Below, one piece after another: positions 1 to 9,700 of a DNA stretch of 64,000 nucleotides. The DNA comes from Gemmatimonadota bacterium (GTDB taxonomy: Bacteria > Latescibacterota > UBA2968 > GCA-2709665). The notes below the pieces were generated by a model. It worked only from the letters and a program-made list of their open reading frames with translations. It did no database searches and had not been told where the DNA came from. The stretch's first letter is position 1, and the number at the start of each line of letters is the position of its first letter. The position numbers and the translations under genes are program-made. The stretch spans positions 101,297 through 165,296 of the forward strand of contig JAPPNU010000038.1 of NCBI GenBank assembly GCA_028873695.1, written 5' to 3'.

Positions 1-1521
1 AGCCCGACCCGGATCACCTACCGGGAGCGCGTGTCCGCGATCGAAATGGCCCGGCGCCGCGGGCACGTCGAAGTGGCTGAAGCGATGGAAGCGTGGCGAT
101 TGCGTCAGTCCGGAGAGACGGAAACGGGAATCGAACTGTGCCTGGCCGCCGGCAGGGGCGACAACGAGCGCGTGACGGAACTGCTGGAGTCGGACCCTTC
201 CGGTGTCCACTCGGTGAACCGCAGCGGCGATACGGCGCTTCACGTCGCGGTGGAAAACCACCAGGTCGATATGGTCCAGCAGCTTCTGGACCGCGGCGCC
301 GATCCGAATCGGACGAACGCACGCGGAAAGAAGCCGATCCACCTCGCGCTCGGTCCCCGGCCCAAACGCGGGTGGGACCCGCCGCCGAGCCCGCTTTGGC
401 CGGTCATCGGCGGCATTCTGCTGGGAAGGGGAGCGGAATACGATCTCTGGGCAGCCTGCGCCATCGGCGACGTCGACGGCGCGCGTCGCATCCTCGACGC
501 CGATCCGGAAGCCGTGAATGACCGGGCTCGCAACTATCCCGGTATCGACGCGTACCCGATCGCGATCGCCGCCGACAAGGGACACCTCGAGGTCGTGCGC
601 CTCCTGCTGGAACGGGGCGCGGATCCGGACACGCCGTACGACAAGTACGAAGGGTACCCCGTGGCCGAGCGCGGCGCCCCGCTGCACGCCGCGGCGCTCA
701 ACGACGATCTGGAGATGGCCTCGCTGCTCCTGGCGAACGGGGCATCGGCGCATACCGTGATGGACGCTTCCGGCAACGCATTGAACTGGGCGATCGCGAA
801 CGGGAACGGCGCGATGGAAAAACTGCTGTTGCGGCACGGCGCATTTCCCGGATTCGATGACGGCGTCGCCCCGGGATTCTACGCCTCGAACAGCGACAAC
901 ATCGCCGTCGACGCGGCGCTCGTCAACGCCGATCCATCGTGTGCCGGGGACGTACTCCGGGGAGCCGTCCAGGGCGGGCACCCGGATCTCGCGGCGCTCT
1001 GTCTTGCGCAGAATCCGGGCTTTTCCGAGGGCGAAATGCACGACGTGCTGTGCCTGGCCATGCGGATGTGGCGGTTACGCTGTCCGCGCAATCCGGGAAA
1101 GGCGCGCCCGGAACACTTCTACGCCTGTTTCGAACGCCTCCTGGATCACGGATTCGATCCCAACGCACGCGACAAGAAGGGCGGCCTAACCCCCCTGCAC
1201 TGGACCGCGGAAATCACCTGGCACGTCACGGAGCAGGACCGCATCGTGTTCGCGGAGAAGCTGATCGACCACGGAGCGGAGCTGAACGTGCTGGGCGGAG
1301 AGAGGCAATCCACGCCGCTGGCAATGGCGGTTCGTTTCGATTGGCCCGAACTCGCCAGGTTCATGCTTGACGCGGGCGCCGATCCGAATCTGGCGGGTGC
1401 GGCATGGGCGACGCCTCTGGCATGGTGCGAGAATCCACAGGGCTACGGGGAATATGCTCGACTCGACACGAAGATAACGGACCTGGGCGCTTTGCTCAGA
1501 CAATACGGCGCGGAGAAATAG
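1..1521 (+). CDS. Ankyrin-repeat protein, 5'-truncated by window edge
   Basis: The frame is open from base 1, and the upstream residues (TYRERVSAIEMARRRGH) already read as ankyrin sequence, so the true start lies outside the window; the GTG at base 31 is an internal candidate only. Ankyrin helices recur throughout, for example GDTALHVAVENHQVDMVQQL, GHLEVVRLLLERGADPD, DDLEMASLLLANGAS, and a C-terminal DWPELARFMLDAGADPN. Ankyrin repeats are protein-binding scaffolds; no catalytic domain, signal peptide or membrane segment is visible in the part present. The partner is unknown. The next gene starts 12 bp downstream, so the two may be co-transcribed. Confidence 0.85.
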   Translation, partial: SPTRITYRERVSAIEMARRRGHVEVAEAMEAWRLRQSGETETGIELCLAAGRGDNERVTELLESDPSGVHSVNRSGDTALHVAVENHQVDMVQQLLDRGADPNRTNARGKKPIHLALGPRPKRGWDPPPSPLWPVIGGILLGRGAEYDLWAACAIGDVDGARRILDADPEAVNDRARNYPGIDAYPIAIAADKGHLEVVRLLLERGADPDTPYDKYEGYPVAERGAPLHAAALNDDLEMASLLLANGASAHTVMDASGNALNWAIANGNGAMEKLLLRHGAFPGFDDGVAPGFYASNSDNIAVDAALVNADPSCAGDVLRGAVQGGHPDLAALCLAQNPGFSEGEMHDVLCLAMRMWRLRCPRNPGKARPEHFYACFERLLDHGFDPNARDKKGGLTPLHWTAEITWHVTEQDRIVFAEKLIDHGAELNVLGGERQSTPLAMAVRFDWPELARFMLDAGADPNLAGAAWATPLAWCENPQGYGEYARLDTKITDLGALLRQYGAEK

Positions 1522-1533
1522 AAAGGAATTCGC

Positions 1534-2343
1534 ATGATCTACCAACTCAAGATTACATTGCTCAACATCGAGCCGCCAATCTGGAGACGCGTTCTCGTTG
1601 ACGGGCAGAAATCTCTGGACGACCTTCACCTGTACATCCAGATCGCGATGGGGTGGACCAACTCCCATCTCCACGAGTTTCAAATAGGCGACTCCCGCTA
1701 CGGGATGTGCGACCCTGAATTCGATGATCTGGGTGAAGACGTGCAGGAAGAAGAGCTGTTCACGCTGGAGGAGGTGGCTCCCTTCGTCGGCGTCGAATTT
1801 CTCTACGAATACGATTTCGGAGACAGTTGGGAGCATCAGGTGAAAGTCGAAGCAATCGAAGAAACTGAAGAGGAGGATTTCAAAACCGTAGTTCTCGCGG
1901 GCGAGCGATCCTGTCCGCCGGAAGACGTGGGCGGCGTCCTGGGATATGAGGAGTTTCTCGAGGCCATGGCGGACAGCGATCATCCGGAACATACCGCGAT
2001 GGTCGACTGGATTGGCGGTAAATTCGACCCCGAGTACTACCCCATCGATAGTGTCAACAAATATCTGGCTGAGTTCGATATTGACGCATTCTACGATTCC
2101 ATAGTTGACACCTCCTATACCTATCGACAGGGTCAATATCTGGCCTTCATTCACTACTACACCAAGGTGAACGGCATTCCGCCCGCCCAGGCCGATATCC
2201 AGCGCTATTTCGGCGTTACGCCTCCGACGGTCAACAGCATGCTCAAGCGATTGGAGGAGCGGGGCTTCATCGCGCGGGTTGCGCGTCGTGCGCGCTCGAT
2301 CAGGGTTCTCATCGACCAGTCGAACCTGCCGGAACTGGAATAG
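1534..2343 (+). CDS. pRiA4b ORF-3-like domain fused to a C-terminal winged helix
   Basis: Residues about 1-185 carry the plasmid pRiA4b ORF-3-like fold: YQLKITLLNIEPPIWRR at the N terminus, then LHEFQIGD and EFLYEYDFGDSWEHQV, as in proteins carried as passengers by IS1096-type elements. The role of that domain is not established. The last ~75 residues (IQRYFGVTPPTVNSMLKRLEERGFIARV) look like a LexA/MarR-type winged helix, suggesting DNA binding. The ATG is preceded by GAAAGGAA at good spacing. No transposase lies nearby. At 269 aa both halves look complete. A transcription-regulator role is inferred from the helix-turn-helix only. Confidence 0.75.
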   Translation: MIYQLKITLLNIEPPIWRRVLVDGQKSLDDLHLYIQIAMGWTNSHLHEFQIGDSRYGMCDPEFDDLGEDVQEEELFTLEEVAPFVGVEFLYEYDFGDSWEHQVKVEAIEETEEEDFKTVVLAGERSCPPEDVGGVLGYEEFLEAMADSDHPEHTAMVDWIGGKFDPEYYPIDSVNKYLAEFDIDAFYDSIVDTSYTYRQGQYLAFIHYYTKVNGIPPAQADIQRYFGVTPPTVNSMLKRLEERGFIARVARRARSIRVLIDQSNLPELE

Positions 2344-2456
2344 AGTCGCACAGTAAAGCCTTGGCACGAAACGGGTACCCATTTCTCCATGGCGCGCTCC
2401 TATGGTCTGTTGTCCATGAGAACCAGGAAACTCGAATTCCGGAATACAGGAACGAA

Positions 2457-3281
2457 ATGAAAACGCTCAGCGATCAGGACGTCGAAGCATTCGGAGAACA
2501 GGGATACCACGTGGCGCGCGGCGTATTCGGGCAGGACGAGATCGCGCGATTGCGTGAGGGTTACGACTATATCCTAGAACTGGCGTCGCGGACGGACCTG
2601 CCGGACGAAATCCTCAAGGGCAGGCGGAGCGACGTGCATATTCACCTGCAGACACCGGGACCGATGGCCGGGCCCGACGCCGTTCGATATCTGCGCAAGG
2701 TCCAGTGGCCGTCCCTCATACATCCGGCGTTCGAAGAGGTCCGAAACAGCCCCAGATTCCCCTCGCTCCTGGCGCCGCTGATCGGAACGACGTTGAAGCA
2801 GTATATCAACCAGATCAACTTCAAGATGCCGGGCGGGAAGATCGAATTCCCGTGGCACCAGGACATCCGCCCCACGCCCGCGTTTCGCGATCAGGTGAAT
2901 AACTATGTGCAGACTATCGTCGTGGTGGACGAGGCGACGGTCGCCAGCGGATGCCTGTACGTTATTCCAGGGAGCCACAAACTCGGGAACTTGAGAGTCA
3001 AACGGTACGCCAGAGGGAGCGTCGAAGCGCAGGTGGACGTTGCCTCGGCCGTGCCGTGCGAGGCCACGCCCGGCGACGTGCTGATGTTTACGTCGTACAC
3101 GGTCCACGGCTCATCGCCCAACACGACGGACCGGCCCCGGCGATCCTACATCAACGGCTTCGTCCGCGCATCCGCCTGCGACGTGGGGAGATGGGCGTTT
3201 CTGGACGGAAAGCCCGTACCCATCACGAGCGACTACGACCATCACGAGATACGGTTCACGAATCCGGATTCAGACGTGTAA
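2457..3281 (+). CDS. Phytanoyl-CoA dioxygenase (PhyH) family protein
   Basis: 274 aa from the ATG at 2457, chosen because AGGA lies 5 bp upstream and the family-typical start (LSDQDVEAFGEQGYHV) follows at once; an upstream TTG would add 32 unconserved residues. PhyH enzymes are Fe(II)/2-oxoglutarate oxygenases. The facial triad is visible as H134-x-D136 (FPWHQDIRP) and H217 (YTVHGSSPN), with arginines just after it (RPRRSYINGF) suited to 2-oxoglutarate. GCLYVIPGSH is typical of the family. The substrate cannot be told from sequence; these genomes often carry many paralogues for small hydroxylated or halogenated natural products. The nitrilase-like gene follows after 16 bp. Confidence 0.85.
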   Translation: MKTLSDQDVEAFGEQGYHVARGVFGQDEIARLREGYDYILELASRTDLPDEILKGRRSDVHIHLQTPGPMAGPDAVRYLRKVQWPSLIHPAFEEVRNSPRFPSLLAPLIGTTLKQYINQINFKMPGGKIEFPWHQDIRPTPAFRDQVNNYVQTIVVVDEATVASGCLYVIPGSHKLGNLRVKRYARGSVEAQVDVASAVPCEATPGDVLMFTSYTVHGSSPNTTDRPRRSYINGFVRASACDVGRWAFLDGKPVPITSDYDHHEIRFTNPDSDV

Positions 3282-3297
3282 GAAAAAGGCGACAACG

Positions 3298-4677
3298 ATG
3301 GGTCGACGCGCGCGCAAATCCGGAATGGCGAGGGGTAAACGACATGACTCCGCTGGGCGAAGAGATACCGTACTCCGCGCGGCGATTGTGTTTCCTCAGA
3401 TCAAATGGATCAGGAACTTCCCCACACGTGCCTCCTTCGCCGACGAGAACATTGACTTTGTGATCTTCCCTGAAGCCTATATAAACCCACCCTTAATGAG
3501 ACCCATTAAATCGCTGAAAGGGCTCGCGGCGGACCTGGATGCGACGTTGCTGGTCGGCGCGACCGATAATCGCGTCGACTCAACCGACCGCTACTACCAG
3601 ATCCTGCTTCGTATTGATCCCGATGGATGGCATAAGCGAGTATACGTAAAACATTCATCCGCAGACGCCGTTGCCTTCGAGAGATCTCTATGGACGCCGG
3701 ATTCGATGCTTCCCACCTTCGATCTGGCCGGGGCGCGGGCCGGTACGACGATTTGCCACGACCATTATTTGGGCCTGCTGCCCCGGTTCCTCGCCAGCTG
3801 CGGCGCCCAGATTTACATTAATCCAAGCTTTAACAATGTCGATGAAATCAAATGGTCTTCGGTCCTGCGTCTGAGGGCGGTGGAGAACCGGATGTTCTCG
3901 CTTTGCACGCTTCATGACGACCTGGGCACTTCACGCACCCATCCGTTTGCATTCTCCCCAGATGGGCACGAACTCCTGGCGAGGAGAGCAGGAGGTCGAA
4001 CCTCGCGGCCGCTCTCGGCGTGCAGGGATCCGGACTCCATATACATTGTCGAGCTGGATTTGCGGATGGTTGATGAGGAGTTGGCGTGGGGTAAGGTTCC
4101 AACCGCAGATGAGCTCGCCTCGCCGAGACCTCAGAAACCACCCAACACGGTACCAAAGATGCCAGTCCGCGTTCGACAATTCGATGGACAGCCGACTATG
4201 CACTGTCGGTCGAAATGGCAGGGCGTAGAACAACCAGGGTGTGATCTGGATACCGATCACGGCTCCGTATACGTGGGTATTGTGCCTGAAGACCAGATAC
4301 TCGACGCCGCCGCGTGCTTTCGCGTGATCGACCGTGCTAAACAGGCAAACTGCATACCGATCATTTGGAATGTGTGGGGCGCGCTTCCTGCAGAATCGTC
4401 GCGTCTTGCGACGCTGATGTTGGGAAGAGCAATCGAATGCTGCGCGCCAGTCATCATCTCGGACCGGAACCGTATTCATGAACTGGTCGAACTATCCAGC
4501 AATTACAAGATTCCCACCAGGAGGCCCATCCTGACGTCCGGGGAAGCCATCGTGAACCTTGAATATGCGAAGGGCCTGGATAGCGCGTTCAGGATAGTCA
4601 GAAAGGATGGACCAAAGTTAAGAAGAGGGAAGGCATTCGAACGAATGGCATTGGAGCGCTACCGACGTCTTGCGTGA
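3298..4677 (+). CDS. Carbon-nitrogen hydrolase (nitrilase superfamily) with long C-terminal extension
   Basis: The nitrilase-type Glu-Lys-Cys triad can be placed: E59 in FVIFPEAYINP, a lysine at 113 or 118 (HKRVYVKHS), and C153 in GTTICHDHYLG, the nucleophile elbow. INPSFNNVDEIKWSSVLRLRAVENR matches the conserved region after the elbow. These enzymes hydrolyse nitriles, amides or carbamoyl groups. The domain ends near residue 260; the remaining ~200 residues match nothing I recognise, though a stretch around 320-400 (IVPEDQILDAAACFRVIDRA) could be a second small alpha/beta domain. The cysteine motif CHDH differs from the common CYD/CWE, so the substrate is open. The start is tentative. Confidence 0.6.
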   Translation: MGRRARKSGMARGKRHDSAGRRDTVLRAAIVFPQIKWIRNFPTRASFADENIDFVIFPEAYINPPLMRPIKSLKGLAADLDATLLVGATDNRVDSTDRYYQILLRIDPDGWHKRVYVKHSSADAVAFERSLWTPDSMLPTFDLAGARAGTTICHDHYLGLLPRFLASCGAQIYINPSFNNVDEIKWSSVLRLRAVENRMFSLCTLHDDLGTSRTHPFAFSPDGHELLARRAGGRTSRPLSACRDPDSIYIVELDLRMVDEELAWGKVPTADELASPRPQKPPNTVPKMPVRVRQFDGQPTMHCRSKWQGVEQPGCDLDTDHGSVYVGIVPEDQILDAAACFRVIDRAKQANCIPIIWNVWGALPAESSRLATLMLGRAIECCAPVIISDRNRIHELVELSSNYKIPTRRPILTSGEAIVNLEYAKGLDSAFRIVRKDGPKLRRGKAFERMALERYRRLA

Positions 4678-4762
4678 CCATGTCTACACACGAGTTCATC
4701 TGGGTTTTACAGTCTCACCTGCCCAAGATTGTCCTTTCCAAGCTATATTGGAAAGCAGTGCC

Positions 4763-4911
4763 GGAGCGAGCGCATCCTGCCCTCGAATAGCAGGTGACCC
4801 ATCGATTTCCACGTCAAGGGCCAATTGTCTCCCTTCCATCCGAAACGACGTCTGGAATAGCGGCGTCAGGGCCTCGCGAACTAGCCGTCGAGGGCAGGAT
4901 GCCCTCGCTCC
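4763..4911 (-). mobile_element. R2 MITE-like element, copy A (149 bp)
   Basis: Terminal inverted repeats of 24 bp: 4763-4786 (begins GGAGCGAGCGCATCC) and 4888-4911 (ends GATGCCCTCGCTCC) match 23/24 when one is reverse-complemented. The interior, reverse-complemented, aligns along its length with 36626-36774, which has exactly the same size. There is no coding capacity. It fills the gap between the nitrilase-like gene and the M14 peptidase; I could not define a target-site duplication. The rest of 4678-5021 shows nothing recognisable. Confidence 0.75.
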
Positions 4912-5021
4912 AATGAACCATATAACGCTTGGTCATTGCCTGTGCTCGCCCGTTCATTGCCACCCAACTGGTTGCGGCTGAGTATTGCAATGCCGACCTA
5001 AGAAACACGGAAGATGTAAAG

Positions 5022-5777
5022 ATGGCGGAAGGACATGACTTCGACCGGTTGACCCGGCGGCTGGAAGCCCTGGATCCGGCGGAAATGGAGATGGAGACAG
5101 CCGGCTTCGTGGACGGTTATCCCATCTATTGCATCCGGATGGGCGGCGATCCGCGCGGCAGGAAACGCGTGTTTTTGTCGGGCGGCGTCCATGGAGACGA
5201 ACCGGCGGGGCCTGAAGCGGTTCTCGCCTTTCTCGAGCGAAATCGGGACGACCTGCTCCGGTACTTTACGTTTCTCGTTCTGCCCTGCGTCAATCCCTGG
5301 GGATACGTCCACAACAAAAGGGAGAACAGCGCAGGTGACGACATCAACCGCTCATTCTCGGAGTCCGGCGTTCCCGAGGGCGAGATTGCCAGGGGGATAT
5401 TGAACGGAGAGCGGTTCGACCTGTACGTGGATTTCCACGAGGACTGGGAGGCCGCCGGTTTCTATATGTACGAGGGCCGGCGCGATGAACAGTGGGCTGG
5501 ACCGTCAGTCATCCGGGAGGTCGAACGGGTCGGCGCCATCGATCCGGATGGAGAGGACGATGAGATTGACATCCCGATCTCCCGGGGCGTCTACGGGGTC
5601 GCCCCGTCCTGGGGCACCGGCGGGATCGTCCCATACGTGTTTCATCACCATGCCGACCACGTACTCATCTTCGAGACGCCCACGTCCTGGCCGATGGCGC
5701 AGCGAACCGACGCGCATCTGGCCGGACTCGATACCGTCCTCGATTGGACGCTCGGGAACTCCTGCCGAGACGACTGA
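5022..5777 (+). CDS. M14-family zinc carboxypeptidase-like protein
   Basis: 251 aa from the ATG at 5022 (GGAAG upstream); a longer in-frame start at 4929 would translate spacer DNA. Zinc ligands fit the M14 pattern: H57-x-x-E60 in GGVHGDEPAG and H139 in LYVDFHEDWE, with NPWGYVHNKR and GDDINRSF supplying the substrate-carboxylate site, and a C-terminal catalytic glutamate in VLIFETPTSW. The family removes C-terminal amino acids or, in the succinylglutamate desuccinylase/aspartoacylase branch, deacylates N-acyl amino acids; the short single-domain length and lack of signal peptide suit a cytoplasmic enzyme. It is followed 26 bp later by a HAD hydrolase. Confidence 0.8.
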   Translation: MAEGHDFDRLTRRLEALDPAEMEMETAGFVDGYPIYCIRMGGDPRGRKRVFLSGGVHGDEPAGPEAVLAFLERNRDDLLRYFTFLVLPCVNPWGYVHNKRENSAGDDINRSFSESGVPEGEIARGILNGERFDLYVDFHEDWEAAGFYMYEGRRDEQWAGPSVIREVERVGAIDPDGEDDEIDIPISRGVYGVAPSWGTGGIVPYVFHHHADHVLIFETPTSWPMAQRTDAHLAGLDTVLDWTLGNSCRDD

Positions 5778-5803
5778 CAGTCCGCAAACCCAACGTCGAC
5801 CCG

Positions 5804-6526
5804 ATGCCCGAATCCAGACCCAGGTGGATCTTCTTCGACTGCTTCAGTACGCTCCTGGACGATTTCGATGAAACCGGGGACGAATCCGGCCTGGGCTCGA
5901 TTGTCGACATACCGGTCAGAGAGGGATACTTCGCCACGACACGCGAGTTCGCAGATGCATATTCGGAGTGGCGGAAGGATCGGTTGACCGGCGACGACTC
6001 GAGGGAGGTGTTGCTCCAGGACCGTCTGGCCGACGTCCTGGCGGCTTCGGAAAAGACGGGTCTAACGCCGGTTCAATGTCTCGTAACGGAGATGGTTGAA
6101 GAATTCGAGAAGTCCTATCCGGAGCAGGTCCGGCCGACGCCCGGGGTCGAGGCGATGCTGGCGGCGTGGCGCGGCAGCGTTCGAATGGGCGTCGTCTCGA
6201 ATTTCTACCTTCCGGGATGGCCTCGGCGGCTGCTGGCGGACCATGGACTCTTGCACGATTTCGAGTTCGTCGTCGACAGCGCCGAAATCGGATTCAGAAA
6301 ACCCGGCGCCGGGATCTATCGCCAGGCTCTCAGACGGGCGGGCCTCACACACGACCGTGCAGACGAGGTCCTGTTCATCGGAGACAATCTTCGCAACGAC
6401 GTCCTTGGGCCGCGATCGATGGGTATGAACGCGGTCTATTTCGATCGTTCGCTCGAGCGGCCGATGCCGGAACGGGGAGAATGGGCGGATACGATCACTC
6501 GCTGGGACGAGTTCCGGCCGAGATAA
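5804..6526 (+). CDS. HAD superfamily hydrolase (subfamily IA)
   Basis: 240 aa from the ATG at 5804 (MPESRPRWIFFDCF); upstream in-frame codons overlap the preceding gene. HAD motifs are in order: I at FFDCFSTLLDD (nucleophile D12), II at VVSNFY, III at FRKPGAGIYRQAL (lysine), IV at FIGDNLRNDVLGPRSMG. Motif I lacks the second aspartate two residues on, as in haloacid dehalogenase and REG-2-like members rather than ordinary phosphatases. A helical cap occupies about residues 25-110. The substrate is not predictable. It is probably co-transcribed with the M14 gene. Confidence 0.8.
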   Translation: MPESRPRWIFFDCFSTLLDDFDETGDESGLGSIVDIPVREGYFATTREFADAYSEWRKDRLTGDDSREVLLQDRLADVLAASEKTGLTPVQCLVTEMVEEFEKSYPEQVRPTPGVEAMLAAWRGSVRMGVVSNFYLPGWPRRLLADHGLLHDFEFVVDSAEIGFRKPGAGIYRQALRRAGLTHDRADEVLFIGDNLRNDVLGPRSMGMNAVYFDRSLERPMPERGEWADTITRWDEFRPR

Positions 6527-6540
6527 GGCCCCTCGGCGGT

Positions 6541-6616
6541 CCTTCGACATTTCGACAAGCTCAATGCAAGCAGCACGAGCAGGGCGAGTGCTCAGGGAAC
6601 GGCTCAGGGCAGGCTG
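6541..6616 (+). repeat. R4 dispersed repeat segment
   Basis: The stretch CATTTCGACAAGCTCAATG followed by GCAAGCAGCACGAGCAGGGC and CTCAGGGAACGGCTCAGG recurs in part at 23325-23417 and inside the R1 copies at 23017-23179 and 24633-24781. It lies between the HAD and lhr genes and has no coding signal. The remaining spacer to 6780 shows nothing further. Confidence 0.7.
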
Positions 6617-6780
6617 CCGCGGCCACAGTTTCCGGGCGCCGGTCCGGGAATGCGTTCGAAATCTGATTCCGGCACCTTGCATTTGTAGTGCCTGATCATT
6701 ATATTCGGGTACCGATGCGCGCCGATGGCAGCCACACCCCGATGACACCGTCTTCCCCAGACACAGGATGAGGCAACCGA

Positions 6781-9700
6781 ATGCCCCTGGAAGACTTCCA
6801 TCCCGTTGTCCGGCAGTGGTTTAATCAGAATTTCAACGGCCCGTCCGAGATTCAGTCGCTGGCCTGGCCTGAAATCGCGAACAGCCGGAACGTGCTCCTG
6901 TCCGCGCCCACCGGATCCGGAAAAACGCTCGCCGCATTTCTGGCGGTCCTGAACGACCTGTTCGAGCGGCGTCTCAACGGTACCCTGGAGGACCGGACCC
7001 ACGTTGTCTACGTATCGCCGCTGAAGGCGCTGAGCAACGATATTCATCGCAACCTGCAGCTTCCGCTCAAAGGCATTAAGGCGCTCCTGAAGCAGAGCGG
7101 TTGCCCGGATGCCGACGTACGCGCGATGGTCCGTACGGGCGACACGCCGGCCACCGAACGGGCGAAGATGGTCAGGACGCCCCCCCACGTCCTGGTGACC
7201 ACGCCCGAATCCCTCTACCTTCTCCTCACAAGCAACGGCGGCCGGGAAATGCTGAGCAGCGCCGGCACCCTCATCGTGGATGAAATCCACGCGGTCGCCG
7301 GAAACAAACGCGGCGCCCACCTGTCGATCTCCATGGAACGGCTGGCGCGGCTGACCCGGAACCCCCTGCACCGGATCGGCATCTCCGCAACGCAAAAGCC
7401 CATCGATCGGATGGCGCGCTTTCTCACCGGAGGCGCGGAATCCTGCGAGGTTCTGAATATCGGACACCGGCGGGAACTGGAACTCCGGATCGAACTGCCC
7501 GAATCCCCGCTCACGGCGGTCATGGCCAATGAGGTCTGGGAAGAGATCCATCAGTCCCTGGAAGACGCCGTCAACGAACACCAGACCACCCTGATCTTCG
7601 TTCCCACACGGGCGATGACGGAACGCCTGTCGCACCATCTGTCCGCACGTCTGGGCCCGGAAGTCGTCTCCGCCCACCACGGGAGCATGTCGCGCGAAAA
7701 ACGCCAGGACGCCGAGACAAGGCTGAAAGCGGGCGCCCTCAGGGCGCTGGTGGCCACGGGATCTCTGGAACTGGGCATCGACGTGGGCGCCATCGATCTG
7801 GTCATTCAGATCGGATCTCCCAAGTCCATTGCCACGCTGCTTCAGCGCGTAGGCAGGTCCGGCCACACACTCGAGGGAACGCCGAGAGGGAAGTTGTACC
7901 CGCTCACCAAAGACGAACTGGTCGAAGCGGTAGCGCTGCTGGACAGCGTCCGGCGAGGCGAACTGGACACCCTACCCTTTCCCGATAAACCGCTGGACGT
8001 GCTTGCGCAGCAGATCGTAGCGGAAGTCTCCTGCGAGGACGACACGGCGGACGCGCTCTATGATGTCTTCCGCAAGTCATTTATCTATAGGGATTTGAGC
8101 AGAGAAGAATTCAACGGCGTCGTCCAGATGCTGGTTGAAGGGTTTACGTTCCGGCGCGGTACGAGGCGGTCCTACCTGCACTTCAACCCGGTCACGCGCA
8201 CGTTGAAGGCCAGAAAAGGCGCGCGTCTCAACGCGACCGTCTCCGGAGGAACCATCCCCGACCAGTTCGACTACGACGTGCGCCTCGAACCATCGGGCGT
8301 CCAGATCGGCTCCGTCCACGAGGATTTCGCCATCGAGAGCCTGCCGGGAGACATCTTCCAACTTGGTACAGCGTCGTGGCGGATCCTCAAAGTGGAAACC
8401 GGAAAGGTACGCGTCGAAGACGCCGACGGGCTGCCGCCCACGATGCCGTTCTGGATCGGCGAAGCCCCGGGCAGATCCGCCGAACTCTCCACAGCGGTCT
8501 CTCGTGTCCGCGAGGAAGTGTCGGCACGGCTGAACCTGGACGAACTGGATGAGGACGGATCGGAAGATTGGAAGCGGGAAGCCGCCGCATGGCTGACGGA
8601 CGTCGTCGGCGCCAGCGCGGTCGCAGCCGATCAGGTCGTCACGTACCTGGGTGCCACGAAAGCATCTCTGGACCTGGTCCCCTCCCAGAGTCACGTTGTA
8701 CTCGAACGTTTCTTCGACGAGGTTGGAGACCAGCACCTTGTCATTCATTCGGTCTTCGGCAACCGCTTGAACCGAGCGTGGGGGCTCGCACTGCGGAAGC
8801 GGTTCTGCCGCAAGTTCAACTTCGAACTCCAGGCGGCTGCCAATGAGGAGAGCCTTGTGCTGTCCCTGGGACCCACGCACAGCTTTCCACTCAAGGAAGT
8901 GGTCGACTATCTCAACGACCGGACGGTTCGCGAGGTCCTCGTACAGGCACTGCTGGATGCGCCGATGTTTCAGGCGCGATGGCGCTGGAACGCCTCTACC
9001 GCGCTGGCGGTAATCAGGCGGCGGGGCGGAGAGAGGGTTCCGCCTCAGATTCAGCGTTCCGACGCGGAAGACCTGCTCGCCCTGGTATTTCCCGATCAGC
9101 TGGCATGCCTCGAGAACATACCGGGCGACCGCGAGGTGCCCGACCATCCCCTCGTATATCAGACCATTCAAGACTGTCTCCACGATGCGATGGACGTCGA
9201 GGCCCTCGAACGTCTCCTCCAGCGGATTCACTCCGGCGAAATCGAAGTGTCGGCCCGGGATCTGCGCGAACCCTCCCCCATGTCCGAAGGCATCCTCAAC
9301 GCGCGCCCGTATGCGTTCCTGGACGATGCGCCCCTGGAGGAAAGACGGGTCCAGGCCGTCAGAACCCGCAGTTGGCTGGATCCTGAAGACGCCAGGAAGC
9401 TGGGCAGGCTCGAGAAGGGCGCGATCGAGGCCGTGCAGGCGGAGGCCTGGCCCGCGATTACGGACGCGGACGAGTTGTACGACGTACTGGTGATGCATGG
9501 TTTCCTGACCCACGCGGAAGTGACGGAAAGCGGCGAGGGGAAGTGGGTCCCGCTCCTGGCGTCGCTGGTCGAATCGAGCCAGGCGGCGCCGGTCGAGTTG
9601 AAGGACGGCCCGAAACTCTGGATTGCCGTCGAACGAATCCCACAGTTTCAGGTCCTGTACGGGTATGCCGTCGGGAACATTGAAACGGGGGTTCCGGACT

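Noticed and set aside
1186..2382. 398-codon minus-strand frame over the ankyrin and pRiA4b genes
   Set aside because: It spans two real genes on the other strand and has no family resemblance.
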